Of a stretch of DNA of 64,000 nt, positions 28,800 to 36,946 are shown in pieces. Origin of the DNA: Chitinophaga pinensis. GTDB lineage: Bacteria > Bacteroidota > Bacteroidia > Chitinophagales > Chitinophagaceae. The notes beneath the pieces are model-generated. The model was given only the letters and a program-made list of their open reading frames with translations, did no database searches and had not been told where the DNA came from. Location of the stretch: positions 1 to 64,000 of the forward strand of contig NZ_VOHS01000016.1 of assembly GCF_007896845.1 (NCBI RefSeq), written 5' to 3'. Position 1 is the stretch's first letter. Each line of letters begins with the position of its first letter. The position numbers and the translations under genes were made by a program.

Positions 28800-29404
28800 A
28801 TGACAGAACAACTGGAGGAGCAACTCGAATCACTTTCTCCCAACGATATTTCACGCTTCAGCCTTGCGGCTGCAGAGACATTATGGCTGACCTTTAAAAA
28901 GATCTACGAAAAAGAATTTAGTGGCGATATCGCACAGACTGACATTATCTTTGACAAGGCATGGTTACTGGTGGCCGGTCAGCTGAAAGATACTACTGCT
29001 GAGCAACTGGAGACAATGGCACAGGATCAGATTCCGAATCTCGACAACCACATGGAGATCTTCGAATCAGCGTGGCGTCTACACTGGCCTCTTCCGCACA
29101 AAATGCTGCCACCGCTGTATGGATGGCTGTCACCGGACTTGCAGAAGATCCTTTTGACACCTCTTTCGAAGTATTGGATATCATCCGTAATACCCTTGAT
29201 ATCCTGATCAGCACTCAATTAAACGAAGAGAAGGGAAATGACTATATCGCCGAAGAAGAAGAAATCGAATCACACGCCCTATTTCAGGATGAACTGCAAA
29301 GACAGATAGAAGCTGTGAGAGCCCTGAAGAGCGGAAAGATCGCTACATTCAGACAAGAATTTGTGCAGTTGATGCAGTTAAATGAATTAGGCATTGACAA
29401 TTAA
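28800..29404 (+). pseudogene. DUF416-type (YjaG-like) protein with one frameshift
   Basis: The frame starting MTEQLEEQLESLSPNDISRF contains FSLAAAETLWLTFKKIYEKE and stays open for 135 codons. From about 29070 the overlapping frame gives the expected continuation ASTLASSAQNAATAVWMAVT, then FEVLDIIRNTLDI and a helical C-terminus to 29404. One base is missing at about 29070-29072. Joined, the protein is about 200 residues, normal for DUF416 (YjaG in Escherichia coli), whose function is unknown. A strong terminator follows. Confidence 0.65.
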
Positions 29405-29425
29405 AATCAGGAATTAAAGATTATA

Positions 29426-29459
29426 AGAAAAGCGTCCTGCCAATAGCGGACGCTTTTCT
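29426..29459. terminator. Bidirectional terminator
   Basis: Perfect 12-bp stem AGAAAAGCGTCC / GGACGCTTTTCT with a 10-base loop, between the convergent DUF416 and SDR genes. Confidence 0.9.
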
Positions 29460-29507
29460 ATTTCCGGTAACAGATTCACTACTGTAATTCCTGATTCCTC
29501 CTGCAAA

Positions 29508-30383
29508 TTATGCAGGGAACACTGTCGGTAAAAATCCGAACATTCCTTCTACGATCTGTCTCATTGTTTCATTCATCTCTTCGATCTTTCCGGTATTTGC
29601 ACCACCACCTACAACACTTGTTACAGGCCGTTGACCCTTTGGTAATTCTACCAGTTTCAACATCACATCCGCCACTTCTTTCGGATCCGGACTTTCAGGT
29701 GTTGGTTCAAAGAATCTGAATAGTGCGCGCTGGAAATCAAGTACGTCTTTACCATATTGACCACTTACACCTGCATTTTTAGCGGCAATACCTTTGGTAA
29801 CGATATCCGTGGACTGATACGCACCCGGCTGAATACTTACCACGTCAATACCGGATGATTTCAGCTCGAAGTGATAGCCCATGGTAACAGCGTCCAATGC
29901 TGCCTTAGTGCCATTATAGGTACTCAGGATGGGAATGTACTGACGGCTCTGTACACTGGTTACGTTAATGATCAGGCCTTCTTTTTGCTTGTGCATGTAT
30001 GGCAATACTGCTTTCATCGTACGTTCCGGTCCGATGGTATTTACCTGATACAGCATCTCTGTCTGTTCGATGGACAGGGATTCTCCTAATCCCATGAAGG
30101 AAATACCCGCATTATTGATCAGTACATCTATCCTGCCACCCGATTGCTGCACAATCTCCGCGATGGCGTTGTTAACGGAAGTGGTGCTGGCTACATCCAG
30201 TTCTACCACTACTACCTTAGCCTGTTGTGTCTTTGCCCAGTCTGTTAATTCCTTTGCAACAGCAGCATTGACGCCGTTGACATTACGCATGGTAGCGTAT
30301 ACAGTATGGCCCTTCAGGGCAAGTGTCTTCACGGCAGTCAGGCCGAAACCGCTGCTGCTTCCTGTCAGAATAATCTGCTTCAT
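29508..30383 (-). CDS. SDR family oxidoreductase, TetR-linked
   Basis: A 291-residue classical SDR: TGSSSGFG (residues 7-14) binds NAD(P), NNAG is at 90-93, and the catalytic YNGTK is at 156-160 with Ser in VTSVQS. The C-terminal extension (residues 230-291) is longer than the minimal family. It lies directly downstream of a tetR gene on the same strand, with a 22-bp operator-like palindrome (30427-30448) between them. It is thus very likely under that repressor, as is usual for detoxifying oxidoreductases. Substrate unknown. Confidence 0.88.
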   Translation of the reverse strand: MKQIILTGSSSGFGLTAVKTLALKGHTVYATMRNVNGVNAAVAKELTDWAKTQQAKVVVVELDVASTTSVNNAIAEIVQQSGGRIDVLINNAGISFMGLGESLSIEQTEMLYQVNTIGPERTMKAVLPYMHKQKEGLIINVTSVQSRQYIPILSTYNGTKAALDAVTMGYHFELKSSGIDVVSIQPGAYQSTDIVTKGIAAKNAGVSGQYGKDVLDFQRALFRFFEPTPESPDPKEVADVMLKLVELPKGQRPVTSVVGGGANTGKIEEMNETMRQIVEGMFGFLPTVFPA

Positions 30384-30426
30384 TGTTTGTTTGCTATTTA
30401 AGGTGAGTGTCCTTTTTATTATAAGC

Positions 30427-30448
30427 CTACCTACATACAGGTAGGTAG
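30427..30448. promoter_or_regulatory. TetR operator-like palindrome (SDR side)
   Basis: Arms CTACCTAC and GTAGGTAG around a 6-base spacer. The same 8-6-8 architecture and nearly the same arms occur at 31071-31092 upstream of tetR, so both are probably bound by the TetR protein encoded between them. Confidence 0.7.
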
Positions 30449-30469
30449 TATAGTCTTAAAAAAATCCTC

Positions 30470-31039
30470 TTACGAGGATTGTACTGATTTTTTAAGTGAA
30501 TGGAGTGCCATATCGAAGTATTTCTTTCCCCGGCTTCGCCCCACCAAAAGGGCGCCAGGCAATGTTGCCATCCAGTGATTCGTCATTTCTTCAATAGATA
30601 TTGTGAAGTGAAAATCCCCTGATTCCAGTCCTTCTTTCAGCGCACCGGCCAGCCATGAAGCGACTATCTCCGAATATTGCTGAATAGCCAGCTGCATACG
30701 CTCCGTGATTTCATTAAAAGAGGCGCTGAACGTACTGATCACACAGAGCTTTATACCGTTTTTAAAATACTCCTCATAAGCACAGATGAGGGCATCCAGT
30801 TTGTCCATCGGCGGGGCTTTCTTCATCCGTTGGATAAACTGCATAAAGTCCTGCCGGTCCTTCTCTATCACCGCCATTCCAAGGTCTTCTTTGGATGGAT
30901 AATAGTGATGAATGGAGGCGTTCTTAATATTCAGTTCCAGCGCGATCTGCTTGTAATTAAAGGAATGGTAGCCAATCCTTTGCATATGCCCCCGCCCCAG
31001 TTCCACGATCCGTTCTTTTGTATTCAGCACTGTGCTCAT
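30470..31039 (-). CDS. TetR/AcrR family transcriptional regulator
   Basis: A 189-residue repressor. The N-terminal HTH spans about residues 8-52 (RIVELGRGHMQRIGYHSFNY, then KQIALELNIKNASIHHYYPS and KEDLGMAVIEKD). The rest is the all-helical ligand/dimer domain, with IKLCVISTFSASFNEITER as in the TetR_C group. Its promoter (31066-31096) is overlapped by a 22-bp palindrome, so it is probably autorepressed, and the SDR downstream has a matching site. Ligand unknown. Confidence 0.9.
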   Translation of the reverse strand: MSTVLNTKERIVELGRGHMQRIGYHSFNYKQIALELNIKNASIHHYYPSKEDLGMAVIEKDRQDFMQFIQRMKKAPPMDKLDALICAYEEYFKNGIKLCVISTFSASFNEITERMQLAIQQYSEIVASWLAGALKEGLESGDFHFTISIEEMTNHWMATLPGALLVGRSRGKKYFDMALHSLKKSVQSS

Positions 31040-31065
31040 GGTGGTATCATCTCAGTTTGATAATG

Positions 31066-31096
31066 CAAACATACCTACTTGCATGTAGGTAGCCAA
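31066..31096 (-). promoter_or_regulatory. Promoter of the tetR-SDR unit
   Basis: On the minus strand a -33 TTG (31096-31094) is followed after 20 bases by TATGTTTG (31073-31066), a match to TAnnTTTG, 27 bases upstream of the tetR start. The spacer holds the operator palindrome. Confidence 0.75.
31071..31092. promoter_or_regulatory. TetR operator-like palindrome (tetR promoter)
   Basis: Arms ATACCTAC and GTAGGTAG (7 of 8 paired) around a 6-base spacer. It fills the -33/-7 spacer of the tetR promoter, so bound repressor would block RNA polymerase. Confidence 0.75.
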
Positions 31097-31120
31097 ATTT
31101 TTCTTTGGAAATTATTTCAA

Positions 31121-31128
31121 TAGATTTG
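31121..31128 (+). promoter_or_regulatory. -7 box upstream of the DUF92 gene
   Basis: TAGATTTG fits TAnnTTTG and lies 7 bases before the ATG at 31136, implying a very short or absent leader. The nearest TTG (31105-31107) is too close to be a normal -33. Confidence 0.45.
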
Positions 31129-31135
31129 CCGCCCT

Positions 31136-31879
31136 ATGGAACTACTGACTCCCCACTTTGGCCTTTTCTTCGCAACCCTGCTTTTTTATTTCATTATCGC
31201 CGGCGTAATCATTTATTGCGTGCGTATAGGTAAACTGACCTTTCCGGCGGCTGTTGCAGCCTTGCTGATTGGGGTATCGGTAGCAGTTGGCGATGGCCTT
31301 AAAGGAGTCTGTATACTCTTTACCTTCTTTGCACTCGGTGTATGGGCAACGTCTCACAGGAAAGATCTGAAAGCGAAAATAGCTGCCGAAGGCAGTCATC
31401 CACAGGGAAGAACCGCCGGACAAGTATTCGCCAACGGTGGTGTTGCAGCTATCATGGCATTACTGAGCCTGTTTGCTCCCGGCCCGGACAACTTATATCA
31501 ATTGATGCTGGCAGCAAGTCTCGCGTCTGCCCTTGCCGATACTCTGTCCTCCGAACTGGGCATGGTATATGGCCGGAACTTCTTCAATATTCTCAGCTTT
31601 AAAAAAGAACCCAAAGGACTCGATGGCGTTATCAGTCTGGAGGGTACGGTTATAGGCGCGGCCGGTGCCGCTATAATCTCTCTTATCTATGGTGGTTTTA
31701 GTCAGCTGAGTCTGATCGTACTGATAGCCGGTGTACTGGGTAATCTTGCCGACTCTCTACTCGGTGCAGCGTTCGAGCGCAAACACCTGATCGGTAACAA
31801 CACCGTGAATTTTCTGAACACACTCTTTGCGGCATTAGTGGCGGCACTGCTATATTTCTGTATGATCCACGCAGGATAA
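31136..31879 (+). CDS. DUF92 family membrane protein
   Basis: A 247-residue polytopic membrane protein with about six hydrophobic segments. The family motifs are visible: AGQVFANGGVAAIMAL, ASLASALADTLSSELGMVYG and GVISLEGTVIGAAGAAIISL, plus GNLADSLLGAAFERK near the end. DUF92 members (related to TMEM19 and to plant VTE6, a phytyl-phosphate kinase) are thought to be isoprenoid-lipid kinases. The role in bacteria is not established. It stands alone, divergent from the tetR-SDR unit. Confidence 0.88.
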   Translation: MELLTPHFGLFFATLLFYFIIAGVIIYCVRIGKLTFPAAVAALLIGVSVAVGDGLKGVCILFTFFALGVWATSHRKDLKAKIAAEGSHPQGRTAGQVFANGGVAAIMALLSLFAPGPDNLYQLMLAASLASALADTLSSELGMVYGRNFFNILSFKKEPKGLDGVISLEGTVIGAAGAAIISLIYGGFSQLSLIVLIAGVLGNLADSLLGAAFERKHLIGNNTVNFLNTLFAALVAALLYFCMIHAG

Positions 31880-31972
31880 GCGACTGACATTGGTAGAAGC
31901 TGCTGGTTTTTGTCCGCGATTTTCTTTATATTCATTACCGGCAAGTCACCTTACATCAAACAGTTTATCATC

Positions 31973-32548
31973 ATGTCCCGCGTTATTGAAAACAGAGACC
32001 TTGTGTTTGACAAATTTCCTACGATACGAACACCGCATCTGGAACTCGTTCAGATCACGGAGGCGCATGCGGAAGATCTATACAAACTATTCGGGGATAG
32101 TAATGTCACCCGCTTTTATAACCTTGCACCACTGGAAAGTCCCGTTGACTCTCATCGCCTGATTGATCATTTCCGGAAACGTTTCGAATCCAAAGCTGCC
32201 ATCCGCTGGGGCATCCGGCTGAATGACCGCAAGGATATCATCGGTACCGTTGGCTTTAATAACTTTACGCCAAAACACCGCGCTAATATCGGCTATGACC
32301 TGCAATACGCTTATTGGAACAGAGGCATCTGCACAGAAGCCCTGCACGCCATCATCAGCTTTGGCTTCCATGCGCTTAATATCAACCGCATCGAATCAGA
32401 GGTCATGGAGGGAAATGCATCTTCCATTCATCTGATGCATAAAATTGGCTTTAAACATGAAGGCACCTTACGTGACTGGATGTACTGGAATAACAGGCAT
32501 TATGATATGCTGATGTTTTCCCTGCTGCGTTCCGATCCGCATAAATGA
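31973..32548 (+). CDS. GNAT family N-acetyltransferase (RimJ/RimL type)
   Basis: A 191-residue GNAT. It begins MSRVIENRDLVFDKFPTIRT at the ATG at 31973; an upstream in-frame ATG at 31910 is less likely. The family sequence is recognisable: LNDRKDIIGTVGFNNFTPKH (strand beta-4), GYDLQYAYWNRGICTEAL (acetyl-CoA loop, with NRGIC in place of QGxG), and ESEVMEGNASSIHLMHKIGF followed by EGTLRDWMYW. This is the Acetyltransf_3 group, which includes ribosomal-protein N-terminal acetylases and antibiotic/small-molecule acetylases. Confidence 0.88.
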   Translation: MSRVIENRDLVFDKFPTIRTPHLELVQITEAHAEDLYKLFGDSNVTRFYNLAPLESPVDSHRLIDHFRKRFESKAAIRWGIRLNDRKDIIGTVGFNNFTPKHRANIGYDLQYAYWNRGICTEALHAIISFGFHALNINRIESEVMEGNASSIHLMHKIGFKHEGTLRDWMYWNNRHYDMLMFSLLRSDPHK

Positions 32549-33069
32549 TCCGTTGCACTGCGATGGTCTGTCATCGTCAGGAGATTTGCCTTCCCTATAC
32601 ATGAAACCTTCTTCCCGGGCAATAGCGCTATGCCCACCGTAAAAATCATTGCCCTCTGCTATCAATCTGCGTTGATCTCAGCATTCCCGCCAACTGCTTC
32701 TTTCCCTGCTATGCACGCAAACTATTGCGCCGGAAATATAAAAGATTGATTTTCAACGAAAATTTTACAATCATAAACGGTACTGTGGAGTTATTATGCG
32801 TCCTCATTTTTATTACGGCTTCATCTCGTTTGCATCTTTCTGATTATTCATAGATGAGCCGTAGATAAGCCGTATATAACCCGTAGATAAGCCCTTCTTA
32901 TAGATACGGATTATATACGGCTTATCTACGGATATCTACAAACTCCCAATGGTTTATGTTGCTTTTTTTAGTATATTCATGATAGTAGATTCCGTCAGGA
33001 TAACCACAACCTGTTAACCTTTTTTAGTATTCCTGTTAACCTATTTTATCATTTGTTAATTCCGTTTTA
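32549..33069. other. 520-bp intergenic region with a palindromic block
   Basis: Apart from the 11-bp repeat/palindrome at 32857-32931 and an AT-rich tract before 33070, nothing is recognised. A near-promoter (TATCATTTG) lies about 20 bases before the next gene. Confidence 0.4.
32857..32931. repeat. 11-bp tandem repeats within a 21-bp perfect palindrome
   Basis: Four consecutive units of 11 bases at 32857-32900 share AGCCGTAGATA and its variants AGCCGTATATA and ACCCGTAGATA; the last unit is degenerate. The first two overlap the left arm of a perfect 21-bp inverted repeat (32859-32879 against 32911-32931), so the whole block can form a strong hairpin with a 31-base loop. Confidence 0.75.
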
Positions 33070-33867
33070 ATGGCCAAATTCGACAACAAAACCTTTGAGA
33101 TCACCGGAACCTTCGGAAAGATCTCAGTCTACAAAATGCGGGGCATAGAAAGGCCCATCGTACGCACAAGAGGTGGCGCTTCACGCGAAAAGATTAATAA
33201 ATCGCCCAATTTTGCGCTTACCCGTATGAACAACCGGGAATTCGGAGGTGCTTCGTCCGCTGCTTCCGTAATACGTCTCGCGTTACTACACGTCAGACAC
33301 CTGAGTGACTATAATTTTTCACCCCGGCTAAGCGGCATGTGCAGAAAAATCATGAGCCTGGACGACTCCAATCCGCTTGGATACAGGATGGTGATGTTAT
33401 CAACGCACAGACATTTGCTGGATGGATTCTCTTTGAATAAGACTACGCTATTTGACAGCGTAATCCGCCATCCGCTGGCATGTAACATCGATCGTGAGGA
33501 CAATAGCGTTACTGTTAACATCCCGCCCCTTTCTCCGGGGTTCAATCTTTTCCTGCCATGGAACTTTTCTCTTTACAGAATTGTCGTTGGCTTTGGAGCA
33601 GTGGCGGATGGTATAGGATATACGGGTGTATCCACTAACATGGGAAAAGATCCGATCTACGCCCCGGCGGCCTACTCACCGTGGCTGATAAACACGCAGC
33701 CACAGGAAAATTTTACTTTAACAACACGGGCAAGCAGGGCTGAAAAGCTACCGCCATCCACCACCCTGATAGTCTCTGTCGGCATAGAAATCGGCGTTCC
33801 CGGTATGGGTGGCGAAATAGTGCCCGCCAAACGCCTCGGATGCGCTAAAATCCTGATGACCGGCTGA
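33070..33867 (+). CDS. Hypothetical protein of a Bacteroidota-specific family
   Basis: A 265-residue soluble protein beginning MAKFDNKTFEITGTFGKISV, followed by YKMRGIERPIVRTRGGASRE and NFALTRMNNREFGGASSAAS. This kind of N-terminus ('phosphorylation-site-like' RTRGGASREKI, then a conserved NxxRxxNxEFGG) occurs in a family of uncharacterised proteins, often in several copies, that I remember from Chitinophaga and Pedobacter. The C-terminal half looks like beta-sandwich sequence. No signal peptide, enzyme motif or clear relation to neighbours. Followed by a strong terminator. Confidence 0.7.
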   Translation: MAKFDNKTFEITGTFGKISVYKMRGIERPIVRTRGGASREKINKSPNFALTRMNNREFGGASSAASVIRLALLHVRHLSDYNFSPRLSGMCRKIMSLDDSNPLGYRMVMLSTHRHLLDGFSLNKTTLFDSVIRHPLACNIDREDNSVTVNIPPLSPGFNLFLPWNFSLYRIVVGFGAVADGIGYTGVSTNMGKDPIYAPAAYSPWLINTQPQENFTLTTRASRAEKLPPSTTLIVSVGIEIGVPGMGGEIVPAKRLGCAKILMTG

Positions 33868-33890
33868 TACATTCACTTGTTTGCAATAAA

Positions 33891-33925
33891 AAAGGGGGTG
33901 TTTACTAACAGTAAACACCCCCTTT
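33891..33925. terminator. Strong bidirectional terminator
   Basis: Perfect 16-bp stem starting AAAGGGGGTGTTTACT with a 3-base loop, between the unknown gene (plus) and the BamA-type gene (minus). Confidence 0.92.
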
Positions 33926-33950
33926 CCTATCAGCTGTAACTTCAATTCAT

Positions 33951-36517
33951 TTAAAACCTGAATCCTGCCGTAATATAAGGCAGCGCTCCCTCCTCCGAAA
34001 AGCCCACTGCGGCCTGTATCAAAAACAGATCCACCGGCATCACATATAAGCCACCGCCATAACCGTCATGCCACCTGTGCGATTGCTCTCCCGGCATCCA
34101 CACCCTTCCAAGGTCGTTGAAGCCAATCAATCCCACAGTGCCGGGCAACAGATAAGACGTAAAGTCAAACAGTTTCAGGCGCAATTCAAATTGTGATACA
34201 CAGCCGTTTTTCCAATAAAACGGTTGGTATGAAAACCTCTTAATACCTGTGTACCTCCAATCGCCATCATCTGAAAATATTCAGGATCTCCAAAGGTGGT
34301 ACCTGCCGCAACACGATTCGCCATCACCAATGTAGAATCTCCGATCAGAGGTATATAAAAACTAAAGTCTGTTGTCAGTTTACCATATCTCTTATGCTCG
34401 CGGTTTGTCTGCTGCATACCTGTTAATTCCGCGTGCCAGTTGATTCCTTTACGGGGCATCATCACACCATTACGGGTATCTGCTTCTATCGCCGTTACCA
34501 GCCCTGCATACAGTCTGTCGTCAAATACACGCGCATCCGGGAATGCGCTATTATAGACACCGAGAAACTTACGGCTGTTATTTGCTTCCCTGCTGGTATA
34601 GTATTGCCCGGCAATACCCGCACTTACCGTCAGATGAGGGGCAATGTTACGATATAGTCTTACATCACCATTTATCAGATCATATCGGTTACGATAGTAC
34701 GTAATATCTTTTTCGTCGTCATTGACGAAGACTGACTGATTACCCAATCCGAAGAAATTACTCAGGTTATGCGGACCGCGGGACAGGATATTGATCCGGA
34801 GGTCATTCTTACCGATCAGTTGTTTATAGTCTGCGAGGTATTGCAACAGAAAAGCCTGACGCCCTGTCACATAACTGACTATCAGCTGGTGCTGCTGCGC
34901 ATAAGGCACCTTACGGAATCCCTGCTTTTCATACATGGTATTTACACGCAACATAAAGCCCTGATCAGGGTTATATTGTATGGAGGGCAAGGGACCAAAA
35001 CGGTCGAACAGAAAGCTGCGTCTGTTGTAGCTGTTGACCAATGTATCTTTATCTGTACGGATCTTTGCATCTCCTCTGGCGGGCAGATGATTGACTTCGT
35101 CAGAACGGTCATAGACATACAGTCTGCCTTTACGGGGCACATTATCTGCGACAGCAAAACTATCTACCCCATCCCCACCGATCATACGGATACGGATCGG
35201 AGAAGATGCCTGTCCGCTGACAGCAAACACGTCATGCCCATCCATCCCGTATAACCTGATCTCCTTAGTCACAGTGGGATCGAAATCACGTTTATAGATC
35301 ACCCCATCCAGTGTGCCTTCTTTCTTCATTTTGCTGATGGTCACCAACACATGTCCGTTTTCCTGTCTTTGGATATCGAAAAACTCATGTTTATCCGACG
35401 CCGGTACATCTGTATAGATAGACAGGAACTTATAGTAACTGAGGGCTTCCTTTTCCAGTGCGTTACGACGGGCGATAAAGGCGCTGATGATCTTTTCGCC
35501 GGAGAGTGCAAAGATCGTATCCGGCATCAGGAGAACCGACTGCCTTATTAAGCTGTCTGTCAGTGTCGTCTGTATATAATGGATCTGTTCCTGCCAGTCA
35601 GCTTCGCTGAGACCATTCAGGAAGTAACGGTCAAAATAACGGGCATTGAAGTTAAAACCCTTGATATCTCTGATATGATCATGATAGCCCTGAAACTTGG
35701 ATTTCAGCCATTGATGAGAGATGATCCATGGAAAAAGACCCGTCGTATTGTAGTATACCTGATCTCTGTCGCGGGGCACGGGTGTATAATCCACACGTTT
35801 GTCTTCCTTCACTCTTTCCCATCGCCACTGGTCTTCATGGCGGTCCCAGTCGCCCAGTAACATATCCAGCAGACGGGCTCTTAACACCACCTTCTGATAG
35901 ACGTGTACGTCATTATCCTCTTCCAGCTTACGCTGTGTTTTATCAGTATTATCAGTACGTGCGGCATCCTCGGGCTCTCTTTCTTCGAAGAGAAAGACTG
36001 CATTGGCGAAATCCTTCCGGTATTCACCCAATGCCGGATCGTCGGGCACGTATACTATCTGCGGATTGGCGTGCGGGATGCCCAGTGCAGATGCTAAGGG
36101 CGGCACTGTTACTGAGGAGTAGGGATGTGCGGTGACTACCTGATCCTGCAGGATGTCTTTGGTGATCGTAGCCCTCAGATTGGGCGGCAGCCCTCTTTCA
36201 GGATATTTCTGAATAGTACGTAGCACCCATTCGTGGCCTTCCTTATCCTTTAAACGCAGCGATTTGGTCTGCAAACCGCCACCTCTTTGTTCGATAATCA
36301 GACCTCCCTTCTCTTTCTCAAGGTAAAAGACCTTCATCTTTACCGGCGCTGCCCATAATTTACGATAGCTTTCACCAAACAAAGTCCGGTGTAAGCCACT
36401 CACACTGTCATAGGCAGGGGAAATAGCGACTGTGATACTGTCGCCCGCAGGGCTTTGTGCCTGCACCGTGGAAATTGCCAGAACAGCCAGCGTGGTAAAA
36501 AGTCTATATAGGCTCAT
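33951..36517 (-). pseudogene. BamA/TamA-type outer membrane protein with kinase-motif domain, one frameshift
   Basis: Starts with a signal peptide (MSLYRLFTTLAVLAISTVQA, ATG at 36517). Residues about 40-330 form a soluble domain with LLDMLLGDWDRHEDQWRWER, a GDWDRH motif like that of FAM20/HipA-type kinase folds, then YTPVPRDRDQVYY. The C-terminal ~330 residues are an omp85/surface-antigen barrel (NNLxxFFGLGNQ-like repeats, TLVMANRVAAGTTFGDPEYF and GGTQVLRGFHTNRFIG). The frame is lost at 34187, where one C of a CC pair is missing. With it restored the barrel continues ELRLKLFDFTSYLLPGTVGL and ends GALPYITAGFRF. Homologues I remember carry a metallophosphoesterase in front; here it is absent. 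Confidence 0.75.
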
Positions 36518-36619
36518 GCAGTTGTTTTGTAATAATTTTTGCTGTACTTCCTTATTTTGCACGGAAGAAACGAAAAAAAACGGATAGTTAGCCATTTTAA
36601 CACCCAACGTCATTCTCTT

Positions 36620-36946
36620 ATGCAAAACATGAACAGGAGAAACATTGTTTTCACCCGCACTATGCTTTTTATGACGCCGGCTGTATTTGCTCAGCAAGCA
36701 AACAGGCAGTCATTGATTCTCTGATACAAAGGGCGTACCGGTCTGGTGTCTTTAACGGAAATGTACTGGTGAAAGAGCAGGAGAATAGTTGCCAGTCATT
36801 TTTAAGGATCTTAAAAAGACCAATGGCGGACAATATGATTTTGACTCAGCATTACCCTGAACCGTGTTAGTTATGATGTGATAGGGAAAGGCCGTATTGA
36901 TGATGCAATGACTGTTTTTGAATATGTTAGTCCGGCTTTGACGTAG
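36620..36946 (+). pseudogene. Beta-lactamase-family serine hydrolase relic
   Basis: Starts with a signal peptide-like MQNMNRRNIVFTRTMLFMTP, then in a shifted frame SLIQRAYRSGVFNGNVLVKE, the usual N-terminus of serine hydrolases of the beta-lactamase (class C-like) family. It then jumps to NRVSYDVIGKGRIDDAMTVF, which resembles the C-terminal tail of the same family. The whole catalytic domain (SxxK, YxN) is missing, so most of the gene was deleted. Its end overlaps the 3' end of the MFS gene on the other strand. Confidence 0.55.
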
